Shown piece by piece: positions 48,722 to 59,215 of a stretch of DNA of 64,000 nucleotides. Source of the DNA: Pseudomonas tructae (GTDB lineage Bacteria > Pseudomonadota > Gammaproteobacteria > Pseudomonadales > Pseudomonadaceae); the NCBI RefSeq assembly GCF_004214895.1, contig NZ_CP035952.1:5342501-5406500 (forward strand). Reading direction: 5' to 3'. The number at the start of each line of letters is the position of its first letter. Position 1 is the first letter of the stretch. Under the pieces are notes generated by a model. That model made no database searches. It was not told the origin of the DNA and saw only the letters and a program-made list of their open reading frames with translations. The position numbers and the translations under genes were made by a program.

Positions 48722-49723
48722 TCAGGCAGTCGCCTTGTCGTCCTTCTTAAGACTTGCAGGCGGCCAGTTGTCGAGGCGCATGCCGAGGGACAGACCGCGG
48801 GAGGCCAGAACGTCCTTGATTTCAGTCAAGGATTTCTTGCCCAGGTTCGGAGTCTTCAACAGCTCTACTTCGGTACGCTGAATCAGGTCGCCGATGTAGT
48901 AGATGTTTTCCGCCTTAAGGCAGTTAGCCGAACGTACAGTCAGTTCCAGATCGTCAACCGGGCGAAGCAGGATCGGATCGATCTCGTCTTCCTGCTCGAC
49001 AACCACTGGTTCACTGTCACCTTTGAGGTCGACGAACGCAGCCAACTGCTGTTGCAGAATGGTTGCGGCACGACGGATGGCCTCTTCAGGATCCAGGGTA
49101 CCGTTGGTTTCCAGATCAATTACCAGCTTGTCCAGGTTGGTACGCTGCTCGACACGGGCGTTTTCCACCACGTATGCGATACGGCGAACCGGGCTGAACG
49201 AAGAGTCAAGCTGCAAGCGACCAATGCTGCGGCTTTCGTCTTCATCGCTCTGACGCGAATCGGCCGGCTCATAACCACGACCACGAGCTACGGTGAGCTT
49301 CATGTTCAAGGCGCCATTCGACGCCAGGTTAGCGATTACGTGATCGGGGTTAACGATCTCGACATCATGATCCAGCTGAATATCGGCAGCGGTAACCACC
49401 CCCGAACCCTTCTTCGACAAGGTCAGCGTAACTTCGTCACGACCGTGCAGTTTGATAGCCAGGCCTTTCAGGTTCAACAGGATCTCAATGACATCTTCCT
49501 GTACACCTTCGATTGCCGAGTACTCGTGGAGTACACCGTCAATCTCGGCCTCGACTACTGCACAGCCAGGCATGGAGGACAACAGGATGCGGCGCAGCGC
49601 GTTGCCCAGGGTATGGCCAAAGCCACGCTCGAGAGGCTCGAGCGTGATTTTAGCGCGGGTTGGACTGACGACCTGCACATCGATGTGGCGGGGCGTCAGG
49701 AACTCATTTACCGAAATCTGCAT
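48722..49723 (-). CDS. rpoA: RNA polymerase alpha subunit
   Basis: 333 residues. The N-terminal domain (about 1-235) dimerises and builds the polymerase core ([26 protein letters not shown]); the C-terminal domain (about 250-333) contacts activators and UP elements ([59 protein letters not shown]). Normal length and order rpsD-rpoA-rplQ. Confidence 0.98.
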   Translation of the reverse strand: MQISVNEFLTPRHIDVQVVSPTRAKITLEPLERGFGHTLGNALRRILLSSMPGCAVVEAEIDGVLHEYSAIEGVQEDVIEILLNLKGLAIKLHGRDEVTLTLSKKGSGVVTAADIQLDHDVEIVNPDHVIANLASNGALNMKLTVARGRGYEPADSRQSDEDESRSIGRLQLDSSFSPVRRIAYVVENARVEQRTNLDKLVIDLETNGTLDPEEAIRRAATILQQQLAAFVDLKGDSEPVVVEQEDEIDPILLRPVDDLELTVRSANCLKAENIYYIGDLIQRTEVELLKTPNLGKKSLTEIKDVLASRGLSLGMRLDNWPPASLKKDDKATA

Positions 49724-49745
49724 GGATGCACCTATTTTCTAGCCC

Positions 49746-50366
49746 TTACTTGGAGTAGAGCTCGACAATCAGGCTTTCGTTGATGTCGGCGGACAGGTCG
49801 CTGCGAGCAGGAACGTTCTTGAAAACGCCCGACTTCTTGGCAGCATCCACATCTACCCACTCAACGCGGCCACGCTGGGCGCACAGTTCAAGGGCTTGAA
49901 CAATGCGCAGCTGGTTCAGCGACTTCTCGCGAACCGCGACCACGTCACCCGGACGAACTTGGTAGGACGGAACGTTTACAGTCTTGCCGTTTACGCTGAT
50001 CGCTTTGTGCGAAACCAGCTGACGGGATTCGGCACGAGTAGCGCCAAAGCCCATACGATAAACGACGTTATCCAGACGGCACTCGAGCAGTTGCAGCAGG
50101 TTCTCACCAGTAGCGCCCTTCTTGGAGGCCGCTTGCTTGTAGTAACCGCTGAATTGACGCTCGAGTACGCCGTAGATACGACGAACTTTTTGTTTCTCAC
50201 GCAGCTGGGTGCCGTAGTCGGACTGACGACCGCGGCGCTGACCGTGGATACCTGGGGCTGCTTCGATGTTGCACTTCGATTCCAGAGCGCGAACGCCGCT
50301 CTTCAGGAACAGATCGGTGCCTTCACGACGAGACAGTTTGCATTTTGGACCAATGTAACGTGCCAT
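49746..50366 (-). CDS. rpsD: 30S ribosomal protein S4
   Basis: 206 residues ([21 protein letters not shown]). S4 starts 16S rRNA assembly and in gammaproteobacteria represses its own alpha operon by binding the rpsM leader. Includes the S4 RNA-binding domain [34 protein letters not shown]. Confidence 0.98.
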   Translation of the reverse strand: MARYIGPKCKLSRREGTDLFLKSGVRALESKCNIEAAPGIHGQRRGRQSDYGTQLREKQKVRRIYGVLERQFSGYYKQAASKKGATGENLLQLLECRLDNVVYRMGFGATRAESRQLVSHKAISVNGKTVNVPSYQVRPGDVVAVREKSLNQLRIVQALELCAQRGRVEWVDVDAAKKSGVFKNVPARSDLSADINESLIVELYSK

Positions 50367-50381
50367 TTATCTGTCTCCTGA

Positions 50382-50771
50382 TTACACGCGGCGCTTCTTC
50401 GGCGGACGGCACCCGTTATGCGGGATTGGCGTCACGTCGGTGATGCTGGCGATCTTATAGCCACAGCCGTTCAGAGCACGAACAGCGGACTCACGACCTG
50501 GACCTGGACCCTTGACGTTGACGTCGAGGTTCTTCAGACCATATTCCAGCGCAGCTTGACCAGCACGCTCAGCAGCTACTTGAGCAGCGAACGGGGTGGA
50601 CTTGCGGGAACCGCGGAAACCCGAACCGCCGGAGGTAGCCCAGGACAGAGCGTTACCTTGACGATCGGTGATGGTCACGATGGTGTTGTTAAAAGAGGCA
50701 TGGATGTGGGCGATGCCATCAACCACTGTCTTTTTGACTTTTTTACGAGGACGAGCAGCAGGTTTTGCCAT
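50382..50771 (-). CDS. rpsK: 30S ribosomal protein S11
   Basis: 129 residues ([36 protein letters not shown]), ending in [12 protein letters not shown]11 sits on the platform of the small subunit. Placed between rpsM and rpsD as in all gammaproteobacteria. Confidence 0.98.
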   Translation of the reverse strand: MAKPAARPRKKVKKTVVDGIAHIHASFNNTIVTITDRQGNALSWATSGGSGFRGSRKSTPFAAQVAAERAGQAALEYGLKNLDVNVKGPGPGRESAVRALNGCGYKIASITDVTPIPHNGCRPPKKRRV

Positions 50772-50801
50772 TTCTAAATTCCTGTCGATTCGCTGGTGCG
50801 A

Positions 50802-51158
50802 TTACTTGCGGATCGGCTTACGCGGGCCCTTACGGGTACGCGCGTTGGTCTTGGTACGCTGACCGCGTACTGGCAGACCCCGACGATGACGCAGGCCGCG
50901 GTAGCAACCCAGGTCCATCAACCGCTTGATTTTCATGTTGACGTCACGGCGCAGATCACCTTCGGTGATGTACTTCGCAACTTCAGTACGCAGCGATTCA
51001 ACCTGCTCGTCGCTCAGATCCTTGATCTTCACGGCTGGGTTGACCCCAGTGTCTGCACAGATTTTCTGTGAAGTGGTGCGACCAACACCATAGATGTAGG
51101 TCAGCGAGATAACAGTATGCTTGTTATCTGGAATGTTAACGCCTGCAATACGGGCCAT
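50802..51158 (-). CDS. rpsM: 30S ribosomal protein S13
   Basis: 118 residues ([34 protein letters not shown]). S13 contacts the P-site tRNA and forms a subunit bridge. First gene of the alpha operon; a strong promoter candidate lies 60-88 bases upstream. Confidence 0.98.
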   Translation of the reverse strand: MARIAGVNIPDNKHTVISLTYIYGVGRTTSQKICADTGVNPAVKIKDLSDEQVESLRTEVAKYITEGDLRRDVNMKIKRLMDLGCYRGLRHRRGLPVRGQRTKTNARTRKGPRKPIRK

Positions 51159-51217
51159 TCAGTGGGACTCCAATTGACAGCTACCTACGCCCCGGAAGCC
51201 AAGAAATAGGGCGCGAG

Positions 51218-51246
51218 ATAATATCGCTGTAGAAACAATTAATCAA
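51218..51246 (-). promoter_or_regulatory. candidate alpha-operon promoter (rpsM)
   Basis: On the minus strand TTGATT (complement of 51241-51246), a 17-base spacer and TATTAT (complement of 51218-51223). Spacing is ideal and each box differs from consensus at two positions or fewer. It would give a leader of about 50 bases, the region where S4 could act. Confidence 0.65.
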
Positions 51247-51272
51247 CCCAGCAGCACACTAGCTGCTGGGTT
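51245..51272 (-). terminator. stem-loop between rpmJ and rpsM
   Basis: AACCCAGCAGC (51245-51255) and GCTGCTGGGTT (51262-51272) form an 11-bp perfect stem with a 6-base loop, just after the rpmJ stop. The following minus-strand bases GATTAATTGTTTC are only a weak U-tract and contain the -35 box of the rpsM promoter, so the element may be a partial terminator of the spc operon. Confidence 0.6.
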
Positions 51273-51289
51273 TGTAGCGCAAATCACAC

Positions 51290-51406
51290 TCAGCCTTGGC
51301 GCTGCTTGTGACGTGGTTCCGCACTGCAAATTACTCGAACGACACCTTCGCGGCGAATAATTTTGCAGTTACGGCACAGCTTTTTCACCGATGCACGAAC
51401 TTTCAT
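51290..51406 (-). CDS. rpmJ: 50S ribosomal protein L36 (zinc-binding form)
   Basis: A 38-residue gene too short for most open-frame lists: [20 protein letters not shown] and [19 protein letters not shown]11, C14, C27 and H33 form the zinc ribbon, so this is the zinc-containing (C+) form; zinc-free paralogs elsewhere in a genome are usually Zur-controlled. It lies between secY and rpsM, its standard place. Confidence 0.97.
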
Positions 51407-51434
51407 CACCAACTCCTCGAACCTTAAGGGTCAA

Positions 51435-52766
51435 TCAGCGCAGCAGACCGCTGCCACCGTAGCCTTTCAGGTTGGCTTTCTTCATCAGGGATTCGTACTG
51501 GTGCGAAACGAGGTGCGATTGTACTTGGGACATGAAGTCCATCACAACCACTACCACAATCAGCAACGAGGTCCCGCCAAGGTAGAACGGAACGTTTGCC
51601 GCAACCACCAGGAACTGGGGAAGCAGACACACGGCCGTCATATAAAGAGCACCGAACATGGTCAAGCGGGTCAGAACGCCATCAATGTAGCGCGCCGACT
51701 GCTCGCCCGGACGGATACCCGGAATAAAGGCACCGGACTTCTTCAGGTTTTCCGCTACGTCTTTCGGATTGAACATCAACGCCGTATAGAAGAAGCAGAA
51801 GAAAATAATCCCTGCACTAAACAGCAGAATATTCAACGGCTGACCAGGAGCGATCGACTGCGAGATGTCCTGCAACCAGCCCATACCTTCGGACTGACCG
51901 AACCAGGCACCCAGCGAAGCCGGGAACAGCAAGATGCTGCTCGCGAAAATGGCAGGGATTACACCCGCCATGTTCACTTTCAACGGCAAGTGGCTGGTCT
52001 GCGCAGCGAAGACCTTGCGGCCCTGCTGACGCTTGGCGTAGTGAACGGCGATACGACGCTGACCACGCTCAATGAACACCACGAAACCGATAATCGCTAC
52101 TGCCAGCAAACCGATAGCGACCAGGGCGAAAATGTTGATATCGCCTGTGCGTGCAGACTCGAAAGACTGCCCGATTGCTCTCGGAAGACCGGCGACGATA
52201 CCTGCGAAAATCAACATCGAGATACCGTTGCCTACACCGCGCTCGGTGATCTGCTCGCCCAGCCACATCATGAACATCGCGCCGGCCACGAAAGTGGACA
52301 CCGCAACGAAATGGAAGCCAAAGTCAGCAGAAAACGCCACGCCCTGACCGGCCAGACCAATGGACATGCCAATGGCCTGGACCAGCGCCAGGATAACGGT
52401 GCCGTAGCGGGTGTACTGGCTGATCTTGCGACGGCCAGCTTCACCTTCCTTCTTCAACTGCTCCAGCTGCGGGCTGACGGCGGTCATCAACTGCATGATG
52501 ATCGATGCCGAGATGTACGGCATGATCCCCAATGCAAAGATGCTCATCCGTTCCAGCGCGCCGCCGGAAAACATGTTGAACAAGCTAAGAATGGTCCCCT
52601 CATTCTGTCGAAACAGTTCCGCCAGCCGGTCCGGGTTAATACCTGGAACTGGGATGTGTGCGCCTATCCGGTAGACGATGATCGCCAGGAACAGAAAACG
52701 CAGACGAGCCCAGAGTTCAGACATCCCGCCTTTGCCGAGCGAAGAGAGAGCACCTTGCTTAGCCAT
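51435..52766 (-). CDS. secY: protein translocase subunit SecY
   Basis: 443 residues, ten membrane spans, the channel of the Sec translocon. [43 protein letters not shown] and [32 protein letters not shown] are strongly conserved; the cytoplasmic loop [24 protein letters not shown] contacts SecA and the ribosome. The ATG directly follows the rplO stop with no gap. Confidence 0.98.
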   Translation of the reverse strand: MAKQGALSSLGKGGMSELWARLRFLFLAIIVYRIGAHIPVPGINPDRLAELFRQNEGTILSLFNMFSGGALERMSIFALGIMPYISASIIMQLMTAVSPQLEQLKKEGEAGRRKISQYTRYGTVILALVQAIGMSIGLAGQGVAFSADFGFHFVAVSTFVAGAMFMMWLGEQITERGVGNGISMLIFAGIVAGLPRAIGQSFESARTGDINIFALVAIGLLAVAIIGFVVFIERGQRRIAVHYAKRQQGRKVFAAQTSHLPLKVNMAGVIPAIFASSILLFPASLGAWFGQSEGMGWLQDISQSIAPGQPLNILLFSAGIIFFCFFYTALMFNPKDVAENLKKSGAFIPGIRPGEQSARYIDGVLTRLTMFGALYMTAVCLLPQFLVVAANVPFYLGGTSLLIVVVVVMDFMSQVQSHLVSHQYESLMKKANLKGYGGSGLLR

Positions 52767-53201
52767 TTATTCCTCGAACTTGCCGCCAGCTGCTTCGATA
52801 GCCGCACGTGCACCTTTGGTGACGGCGATACCCTTGAGGGTGACTGCGCGAGTGACTTCGCCCGACAGCATGATTTTCACACGCTGTACGTGCTGACCGA
52901 TCACGTTGGCATCCTTGAGGGACTGAACGGTGATCAGATCGCCTTCCACCTTGGCCAGCTCGGACAGACGCACTTCAGCGCGGTCCATGGCTTTCAGGGA
53001 AACGAAGCCGAACTTCGGCAGACGACGGTGCAGCGGCTGTTGACCGCCTTCAAAGCCTGGAGCAATGGTGCCACCGGAACGGGAGGTCTGACCTTTGTGG
53101 CCGCGGCCACCAGTCTTACCCAAACCGCTACCGATACCACGGCCCGGACGATGCTTCTCGCGACGGGAACCCGGCGCTGGACTCAGATCATTGAGTTTCA
53201 T
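52767..53201 (-). CDS. rplO: 50S ribosomal protein L15
   Basis: 144 residues ([44 protein letters not shown]), with the Gly/Arg-rich N-terminal extension that threads into 23S rRNA. Directly abuts secY; 3 bases after rpmD. Confidence 0.98.
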   Translation of the reverse strand: MKLNDLSPAPGSRREKHRPGRGIGSGLGKTGGRGHKGQTSRSGGTIAPGFEGGQQPLHRRLPKFGFVSLKAMDRAEVRLSELAKVEGDLITVQSLKDANVIGQHVQRVKIMLSGEVTRAVTLKGIAVTKGARAAIEAAGGKFEE

Positions 53202-53204
53202 CGA

Positions 53205-53381
53205 TTAACCCTCGACGCGCAGCATGTAGTAGGCCTTGTTGATCATCCCGCGATTCTCGGGAGTATCCAGGACTTCTACAGTGTGACCGATGCGGCGCAG
53301 ACCCAGACCCTTAACACACAGTTTGTGGTTAGGGAGACGGCCGGCGGTGCTTTTGATCAGCGTTACTTTAACGGTAGCCAT
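53205..53381 (-). CDS. rpmD: 50S ribosomal protein L30
   Basis: 58 residues from ATG 53381 ([37 protein letters not shown]). A TTG two codons upstream is in frame but the conserved start is MATVKVTL. It starts 2 bases after the rpsE stop. Confidence 0.97.
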   Translation of the reverse strand: MATVKVTLIKSTAGRLPNHKLCVKGLGLRRIGHTVEVLDTPENRGMINKAYYMLRVEG

Positions 53382-53383
53382 GA

Positions 53384-53884
53384 TCAACGGATCTCCTCAA
53401 CGCTCTTGCCGCGCTTGGCAGCAATGGATTCAGGAGATTGCATAGCCTTCAGACCCTTGAAAGTGGCGTGAACCACGTTTACCGGGTTGGTCGAGCCGTA
53501 GCACTTGGCCAGGACGTTCTGAACGCCAGCAACTTCCAGGACGGCACGCATTGCGCCACCAGCGATGATACCGGTACCTTCGGACGCAGGCTGCATGTAC
53601 ACCTTCGACGCGCCATGGGCGGACTTGGTAGCGTACTGCAGAGTGGTGCCGTTCAGGTCTACCTGAATCATGTTGCGACGAGCAGCTTCCATGGCTTTCT
53701 GGATCGCAGCAGGTACTTCGCGCGATTTACCACGGCCGAAACCAACACGACCTTTACCATCACCTACCACGGTCAACGCGGTGAAAGTGAAGATACGGCC
53801 GCCTTTGACGGTTTTAGCAACGCGGTTAACTTGAACCAGCTTCTCGATGTAGCCTTCGTCGCGCTTTTGATCGTTATTTGCCAT
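53384..53884 (-). CDS. rpsE: 30S ribosomal protein S5
   Basis: 166 residues ([71 protein letters not shown]). S5 supports translational accuracy and helicase activity at the mRNA entry site; the loop [12 protein letters not shown] is the spectinomycin-contact region and looks wild type. Confidence 0.98.
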   Translation of the reverse strand: MANNDQKRDEGYIEKLVQVNRVAKTVKGGRIFTFTALTVVGDGKGRVGFGRGKSREVPAAIQKAMEAARRNMIQVDLNGTTLQYATKSAHGASKVYMQPASEGTGIIAGGAMRAVLEVAGVQNVLAKCYGSTNPVNVVHATFKGLKAMQSPESIAAKRGKSVEEIR

Positions 53885-53887
53885 AAC

Positions 53888-54238
53888 TTAGAACTCCAGC
53901 CCGCCTTCACGAGCAGCATCAGCCAGCGCTTTGACGCGGCCATGGTACTTGAAGCCGGAACGGTCAAAGGCAACTTGAGATACACCGGCGGCTTTCGCGC
54001 GCTCAGCTACCAGCTTGCCAACCTTAGTGGCCGCGTCGATGTTGCCAGTGGCGCCATCACGCAGTTCTTTGTCCAAGGTCGAGGCACTGGCCAGAACCTT
54101 GCTGCCGTCGGCCGAAATGACCTGGGCGTAAATGTGCTGCGAGGAGCGGAACACGCAGAGACGCACGACTTCGAGTTCGTGCATTTTCAGGCGTGCTTTG
54201 CGAGCGCGACGCAGTCGAGTAACTTTTTTGTCGGTCAT
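53888..54238 (-). CDS. rplR: 50S ribosomal protein L18
   Basis: 116 residues ([39 protein letters not shown]). Binds 5S rRNA with L5 and L25. Three bases before rpsE. Confidence 0.98.
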   Translation of the reverse strand: MTDKKVTRLRRARKARLKMHELEVVRLCVFRSSQHIYAQVISADGSKVLASASTLDKELRDGATGNIDAATKVGKLVAERAKAAGVSQVAFDRSGFKYHGRVKALADAAREGGLEF

Positions 54239-54248
54239 TTGCTAGGCC

Positions 54249-54782
54249 CTACTTCTTCTTGGCTTCTTTACGACGGACGACTTCGTCCGCGTAACGCACA
54301 CCTTTGCCTTTGTACGGCTCTGGCGGACGGAAACCGCGGATTTCGGCGGCCACCTGACCTACCAGCTGCTTGTCGATACCCTTGATCAGGATATCGGTCT
54401 GGCTTGGGGTCTCAGCGGTGATGCCCTCAGGCAATTCGTAATCCACTGGATGCGAGAAGCCGAGCGCCAGGTTCAGCACGGTGCCTTTAGCCTGAGCCTT
54501 GTAACCAACACCGACCAGCTGGAGCTTGCGCTCGAAGCCTTGGCTTACGCCTTGGACCATGTTGTTTACCAAAGCACGGGTAGTACCGGCCATAGCGCGA
54601 GTTTGTTGATCGCCATTGCGAGCAGCGAAACGCAGCTCACCAGCTTCTTCAACGACTTCTACTGACGAGTGAACGTTCAGTTCGAGAGTGCCCTTGGCAC
54701 CCTTCACCGAAAGCTGCTGACCGGCGAATTTGACTTCGACGCCCGATGGCAGCTTAACGGGGTTCTTAGCGACGCGAGACAT
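54249..54782 (-). CDS. rplF: 50S ribosomal protein L6
   Basis: 177 residues ([31 protein letters not shown]), ending [22 protein letters not shown]. Located near the factor-binding site of the large subunit. Normal length and position. Confidence 0.98.
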   Translation of the reverse strand: MSRVAKNPVKLPSGVEVKFAGQQLSVKGAKGTLELNVHSSVEVVEEAGELRFAARNGDQQTRAMAGTTRALVNNMVQGVSQGFERKLQLVGVGYKAQAKGTVLNLALGFSHPVDYELPEGITAETPSQTDILIKGIDKQLVGQVAAEIRGFRPPEPYKGKGVRYADEVVRRKEAKKK

Positions 54783-54794
54783 GCTTATCCCCCC

Positions 54795-55187
54795 TTAGAA
54801 CACTGTGCAGAGAACTTCGCCGCCGACACCGGCAGCGCGCGCAGCACGATCAGTCATCACACCTTTGTTGGTGGAGACGATAGACACGCCCAGACCGCCA
54901 CGTACTTTCGGCAGATCATCGACGGACTTGTACTGACGCAGGCCTGGACGACTTACGCGCTTGACTTCCTCGATGACCGGACGGCCTTCGAAGTATTTCA
55001 GCTCGATGGAAAGCGATGGCTTTACTTCGCTGCTGACTTGGTAGCCAGCGATGTAACCTTCGTCTTTCAGAACTTTGGCAACCGCAACCTTCAGAGTCGA
55101 GGAAGGCATGCTTACGACGGACTTTTCAGCCATCTGGGCATTACGGATGCGAGTTAGCATGTCCGCTAACGGGTCCTGCATACTCAT
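54795..55187 (-). CDS. rpsH: 30S ribosomal protein S8
   Basis: 130 residues ([41 protein letters not shown]). S8 binds 16S helix 21 and, in E. coli, represses the spc operon by binding the rplE start region. Here it is separated from rpsN by an unusually long 209-base spacer with a promoter-like site and hairpins, suggesting separate control. Confidence 0.98.
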   Translation of the reverse strand: MSMQDPLADMLTRIRNAQMAEKSVVSMPSSTLKVAVAKVLKDEGYIAGYQVSSEVKPSLSIELKYFEGRPVIEEVKRVSRPGLRQYKSVDDLPKVRGGLGVSIVSTNKGVMTDRAARAAGVGGEVLCTVF

Positions 55188-55210
55188 GGGCTAGACGCTC
55201 CTGATACAAG

Positions 55211-55335
55211 AAAAATTAGCCTCTCGGCTACTACAGACCCCTGAAATCGCCGGACATAAAAACCCGGGCTCAGGAGAGCCGGTCATTCTAGACAGTTCCC
55301 AGAAACGAAACAAGCCCCAGAAGGGGCTTGTTTCG
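55211..55335 (-). promoter_or_regulatory. structured rpsN-rpsH spacer: promoter-like site and three hairpins
   Basis: Reading on the minus strand: a 13-bp perfect stem (CGAAACAAGCCCC, 55306-55318, with 55323-55335); TTGTTT-N17-TAGAAT (complement of 55308-55313 and 55285-55290), a near-consensus promoter; a hairpin GAGCCCGG/CCGGCTC (55264-55282) followed by TTTTT; and a hairpin TAGCC/GGCTA (55217-55230) followed by ATTTTTC just before the rpsH ribosome site. The last two look like terminators, so the spacer may be an attenuated start for rpsH and the genes after it. Confidence 0.55.
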
Positions 55336-55396
55336 ATGCAAGGTCACCGGTGGTCGGAAGATCACTCCCCCGCCACCTGGACGCTGCCGGCACGTC

Positions 55397-55702
55397 TTAC
55401 CAGCTGGCTTTAACCAGACCTGGAACGTCACCGCGCATTGCTGCTTCACGCAGCTTGTTACGGCCGAGGCCGAACTTGCGGTAAACGCCGTGTGGACGAC
55501 CGGTGATGCGGCAACGGTTACGCAGGCGCGCAGCGCTGGCGTCACGTGGTTGCTTCTGCAGAGCTACGACAGCGGCAAAACGCTCTTCTGGAGTTGCTTC
55601 CAGATTGACGATGGTCGCTTTCAGCTCGGCACGCTTCTTGGCGTACTTGGCAACAGTGAGCTGACGCTTCAGCTCACGGTTTTTCATGCTCTTCTTGGCC
55701 AT
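55397..55702 (-). CDS. rpsN: 30S ribosomal protein S14 (zinc-free form)
   Basis: 101 residues from ATG 55702 ([31 protein letters not shown]). The [38 protein letters not shown] end is typical; no CxxC zinc pairs, the long C-minus form. The upstream codons to 55744 are not part of the family. Confidence 0.98.
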   Translation of the reverse strand: MAKKSMKNRELKRQLTVAKYAKKRAELKATIVNLEATPEERFAAVVALQKQPRDASAARLRNRCRITGRPHGVYRKFGLGRNKLREAAMRGDVPGLVKASW

Positions 55703-55715
55703 TTTCCTACTCCAA

Positions 55716-56255
55716 TCAGTTGCGGAACGGGAATTTGAAAGCACGCATCAGAGCGCGGCCTTCGTCATCGTTCTTGGCAGTGGTGGTCAGGGTAATGTCC
55801 AGACCGCGCAGAGCATCGATCTTGTCGTAGTCGATTTCCGGGAAGATGATCTGCTCTTTCACGCCCATGCTGTAGTTACCACGACCATCGAAGGACTTGG
55901 CATTCAGGCCGCGGAAGTCGCGAACCCGAGGCAGGGAGATCGCCAGCAGGCGGTCCAGGAATTCGTACATACGATCACGGCGCAGAGTAACTTTAACGCC
56001 GATCGGCCAGCCCTCACGGACTTTGAAGCCCGCGATGGATTTCCGAGCGAAAGTCACAACGGCTTTTTGACCGGTGATCTTCTCCAGGTCAGCAACAGCG
56101 TGCTCGATGACTTTTTTGTCGCCGACAGCTTCGCCCAGACCCATGTTCAGGGTGATCTTGGTAACGCGAGGAACTTCCATCACGTTCGCCAGCTTAAGTT
56201 CTTCCTTAAGCTTGGGAGCAATTTCGTTCCGGTAAATCTCTTTCAGTCGTGCCAT
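55716..56255 (-). CDS. rplE: 50S ribosomal protein L5
   Basis: 179 residues ([43 protein letters not shown]). Binds 5S rRNA and the P-site tRNA elbow. 13 bases before rpsN. Confidence 0.98.
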   Translation of the reverse strand: MARLKEIYRNEIAPKLKEELKLANVMEVPRVTKITLNMGLGEAVGDKKVIEHAVADLEKITGQKAVVTFARKSIAGFKVREGWPIGVKVTLRRDRMYEFLDRLLAISLPRVRDFRGLNAKSFDGRGNYSMGVKEQIIFPEIDYDKIDALRGLDITLTTTAKNDDEGRALMRAFKFPFRN

Positions 56256-56275
56256 GGTCTTCTACCTAGCAGTGT

Positions 56276-56590
56276 TCAAGCATCAACCGCTTTTTGGGTC
56301 GACTTGAAGACACGAATTTTTTTGCCGTCTTCTACTTTGAAACCAACGCGGTCAGCCTTGTTGGTTTCGCCGTTGAAAATGGCGACGTTGGAAGCGTGCA
56401 GTGGCGCTTCTTTCTCGACGATACCGCCCTGTACGCCCGACATCGGGTTAGGCTTGGTATGACGCTTCACCAGGTTGATCCCACCAACGACCAGACGGTC
56501 GTCAGCGAGAACCTTGAGCACCTTACCGCGCTTACCTTTGTCTTTGCCGGCGATCACGATGATCTCGTCGTCACGACGAATCTTTTGCAT
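56276..56590 (-). CDS. rplX: 50S ribosomal protein L24
   Basis: 104 residues ([49 protein letters not shown]), with the KOW motif at 6-35. An early assembly protein of the large subunit. Confidence 0.98.
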   Translation of the reverse strand: MQKIRRDDEIIVIAGKDKGKRGKVLKVLADDRLVVGGINLVKRHTKPNPMSGVQGGIVEKEAPLHASNVAIFNGETNKADRVGFKVEDGKKIRVFKSTQKAVDA

Positions 56591-56601
56591 GTCGGATCTC
56601 C

Positions 56602-56970
56602 TTACAGCACTTCTGGGGCGAGCGAGACGATCTTCATGAACTTCTCAGTACGAAGTTCACGGGTCACTGGCCCAAAGATACGGGTGCCGATTGGCTCTTG
56701 CTTGTTGTTCAGCAGAACAGCAGCATTGCCATCAAAGCGGATGATGGAGCCGTCAGCACGACGGACACCGTGGCGAGTGCGGACTACAACAGCAGTCATC
56801 ACTTGGCCTTTCTTCACTTTACCGCGAGGAATTGCTTCCTTGACGGTTACCTTGATGATGTCACCGATGCCGGCGTAACGGCGGTGCGAACCGCCGAGAA
56901 CCTTGATGCACATGACGCGACGAGCGCCGCTGTTATCGGCCACATCGAGCATGGATTGAGTCTGAATCAT
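56602..56970 (-). CDS. rplN: 50S ribosomal protein L14
   Basis: 122 residues ([46 protein letters not shown]). In E. coli the spc operon promoter is just before rplN; here only 23 bases separate it from rpsQ and I see no promoter, so it is likely transcribed with the S10 genes. Confidence 0.98.
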   Translation of the reverse strand: MIQTQSMLDVADNSGARRVMCIKVLGGSHRRYAGIGDIIKVTVKEAIPRGKVKKGQVMTAVVVRTRHGVRRADGSIIRFDGNAAVLLNNKQEPIGTRIFGPVTRELRTEKFMKIVSLAPEVL

Positions 56971-56993
56971 AAAATTTCTCCGACCCTTAGCCC

Positions 56994-57260
56994 TTAGACT
57001 TCAACAGCGCGTTCGAGAACTTCAACCAGTGCCCAGGACTTGGTCTTGGCCAGCGGACGGGTCTCGCGGATGGAGACCTTGTCGCCGATATGGCACTGGT
57101 TGGTTTCGTCGTGCGCGTGCAGCTTAGTCGAACGCTTAACGTATTTACCGTAGATCGGGTGCTTAACGCGACGCTCGATCAGTACGGTGATGGTTTTGTC
57201 CATCTTGTCGCTGACGACACGGCCAGTCAGCGTACGGACGGTTTTTTCAGCTTCAGCCAT
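56994..57260 (-). CDS. rpsQ: 30S ribosomal protein S17
   Basis: 88 residues from ATG 57260 ([52 protein letters not shown]). Two earlier in-frame codons overlap the rpmC stop. An OB-fold 16S rRNA binder. Confidence 0.97.
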   Translation of the reverse strand: MAEAEKTVRTLTGRVVSDKMDKTITVLIERRVKHPIYGKYVKRSTKLHAHDETNQCHIGDKVSIRETRPLAKTKSWALVEVLERAVEV

Positions 57261-57262
57261 GA

Positions 57263-57454
57263 TCACTTACCTGCCTGCTGGTTGAGCACAGTTTTCACGC
57301 GAGCGATGTCACGCTTAACTTGCGAGAGCAGGTGCGACTGCCCCAACTGGCCAGTTGCTTTCTGCATACGCAGATTGAACTGGTCGCGCAGCAAGCCGAG
57401 CAGTTGCTCGTTCAGCTGCTGTGCTGATTTTTCACGAAGTTCATTCGCTTTCAT
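57263..57454 (-). CDS. rpmC: 50S ribosomal protein L29
   Basis: 63 residues ([57 protein letters not shown]). Start is ATG 57454, overlapping the rplP TGA; a GTG one codon earlier is also in frame. Confidence 0.97.
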
Positions 57455-57867
57455 CACATCACCGTCCGCTTAACAAAGGAGGTGGCGAGAGGCAGCTTTG
57501 CAGCCGCCAGGGCGAAAGCCTCACGCGCCAGCTCTTCAGAAACACCCTCGATCTCGTACAGGACTTTGCCTGGCTGGATCTGGGCAACCCAGTACTCCAC
57601 GGAACCTTTACCTTTACCCATCCGCACTTCGAGAGGCTTCTTGGAGATCGGCTTGTCCGGGAACACACGGATCCAGATTTTACCGCCACGTTTTACGTGA
57701 CGGGTCAGAGCACGACGTGCCGACTCAATCTGGCGGGCGGTGAGACGACCGCGAGCAACAGCTTTCAGAGCAAATTCGCCGAAGCTGACTTTGCTACCGC
57801 GCAGTGCCAGACCACGGTTGTGGCCAGTCATCTGCTTGCGGAATTTTGTACGCTTTGGTTGCAACAT
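57454..57867 (-). CDS. rplP: 50S ribosomal protein L16
   Basis: 137 residues ([37 protein letters not shown]). Contains the loop [24 protein letters not shown] that reaches the peptidyl transferase region. Overlaps rpmC by one base. Confidence 0.98.
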
Positions 57868-57879
57868 TTGGCGTACCCC

Positions 57880-58566
57880 TTACTTAGCAGCTTTTTTACG
57901 AGGCGCTGGTGCTTGTGGTTTCAGTTCTTCTTGGCGACCACCAATTACTTCGCCTTTGAAAATCCAAACCTTCACACCGATCACACCGTAAGTGGTGTGA
58001 GCTTCGTAGGTGGCATAGTCGATATCGGCACGCAGGGTGTGCAGGGGCACACGACCTTCGCGATACCATTCAGTACGTGCGATTTCAGCACCGCCGAGAC
58101 GACCGCTCACTTGGATCTTGATGCCTTTGGCACCAATGCGCATGGCGTTCTGTACGGCGCGCTTCATGGCGCGACGGAACATCACACGACGCTCCAGCTG
58201 CTGAGCTACGCTCTGAGCTACCAGCATACCGTCGAGTTCCGGCTTGCGGATCTCTTCGATGTTGATGTGCACAGGCACACCCATTTGCTTGGTCAGGTCC
58301 TGACGCAGTTTCTCAACATCTTCACCTTTCTTCCCGATAACGATACCTGGACGAGCGGTGTGGATGGTGATGCGTGCAGTTTGGGCCGGACGATGGATAT
58401 CGATACGGCTAACGGACGCGCTTTTTAGTTTGTCTTGGAGGTACTCACGCACATTCAGATCTGCGAGCAAATAGTCCGCATAAGTCCGACCGTCTGCGTA
58501 CCAGACGGAGGTGTGCTCCTTGACGATTCCCAGGCGAATGCCAGTGGGATGTACTTTCTGACCCAT
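57880..58566 (-). CDS. rpsC: 30S ribosomal protein S3
   Basis: 228 residues from ATG 58566 ([41 protein letters not shown]), with the KH domain ([21 protein letters not shown]) and a Lys/Ala/Pro-rich tail. S3 has mRNA helicase activity with S4 and S5. The upstream frame lies inside rplV. Confidence 0.98.
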   Translation of the reverse strand: MGQKVHPTGIRLGIVKEHTSVWYADGRTYADYLLADLNVREYLQDKLKSASVSRIDIHRPAQTARITIHTARPGIVIGKKGEDVEKLRQDLTKQMGVPVHINIEEIRKPELDGMLVAQSVAQQLERRVMFRRAMKRAVQNAMRIGAKGIKIQVSGRLGGAEIARTEWYREGRVPLHTLRADIDYATYEAHTTYGVIGVKVWIFKGEVIGGRQEELKPQAPAPRKKAAK

Positions 58567-58579
58567 CTGATCGACTCCG

Positions 58580-58912
58580 TTACTTGTCCGCAACCTTGAC
58601 AGTGATATGGCAAGACCGCTTGACGATGCGATCAGCGCGGCCTTTGGCACGCGGCATGATACGCTTCAGCGAACGCCCTTCGTTGACGAAAACGGTGGAG
58701 ACCTTCAGGTCATCAACGTCTGCGCCTTCGTTATGCTCGGCGTTGGCTACGGCCGACTCGAGGACTTTCTTCATGATTTCAGCGGCTTTTTTGCTGCTGA
58801 AAGCCAACAGGTTGAGCGCTTCGCCCACCTTCTTCCCGCGGATCTGGTCGGCGACCAAGCGGGCTTTCTGGGCGGAGATTCGAGCGCCCGACAACTTAGC
58901 GGCTACTTCCAT
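58580..58912 (-). CDS. rplV: 50S ribosomal protein L22
   Basis: 110 residues ([63 protein letters not shown]). The beta hairpin [27 protein letters not shown] lines the exit tunnel at the macrolide site and shows no deletion. Confidence 0.98.
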
Positions 58913-58923
58913 TTCCTTACCCC

Positions 58924-59199
58924 TTAACGCTTGGCTTTCTTGTCAGCCACGTGCCCACGATAAGTGCGGGTACCGGCAAACTCGCCCAGTTTATGGCCGA
59001 CCATGTCTTCGTTCACGAGAACTGGGACGTGTTGGCGACCGTTGTGTACCGCGATGGTCAGACCGACCATTTGTGGCAGGATCATGGAACGGCGCGACCA
59101 GGTCTTAACTGGTTTGCGATCGTTCTTTTCCGCCGCCACTTCGATCTTCTTCAGTAGGTGAAGATCGATAAAAGGACCTTTTTTCAGAGAACGTGGCAC
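58924..59199 (-). CDS. rpsS: 30S ribosomal protein S19
   Basis: 91 residues ([60 protein letters not shown]). Lies at the head of the small subunit and contacts S13. Confidence 0.98.
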
Positions 59200-59215
59200 T
59201 GTCGTATCCCTCTAT

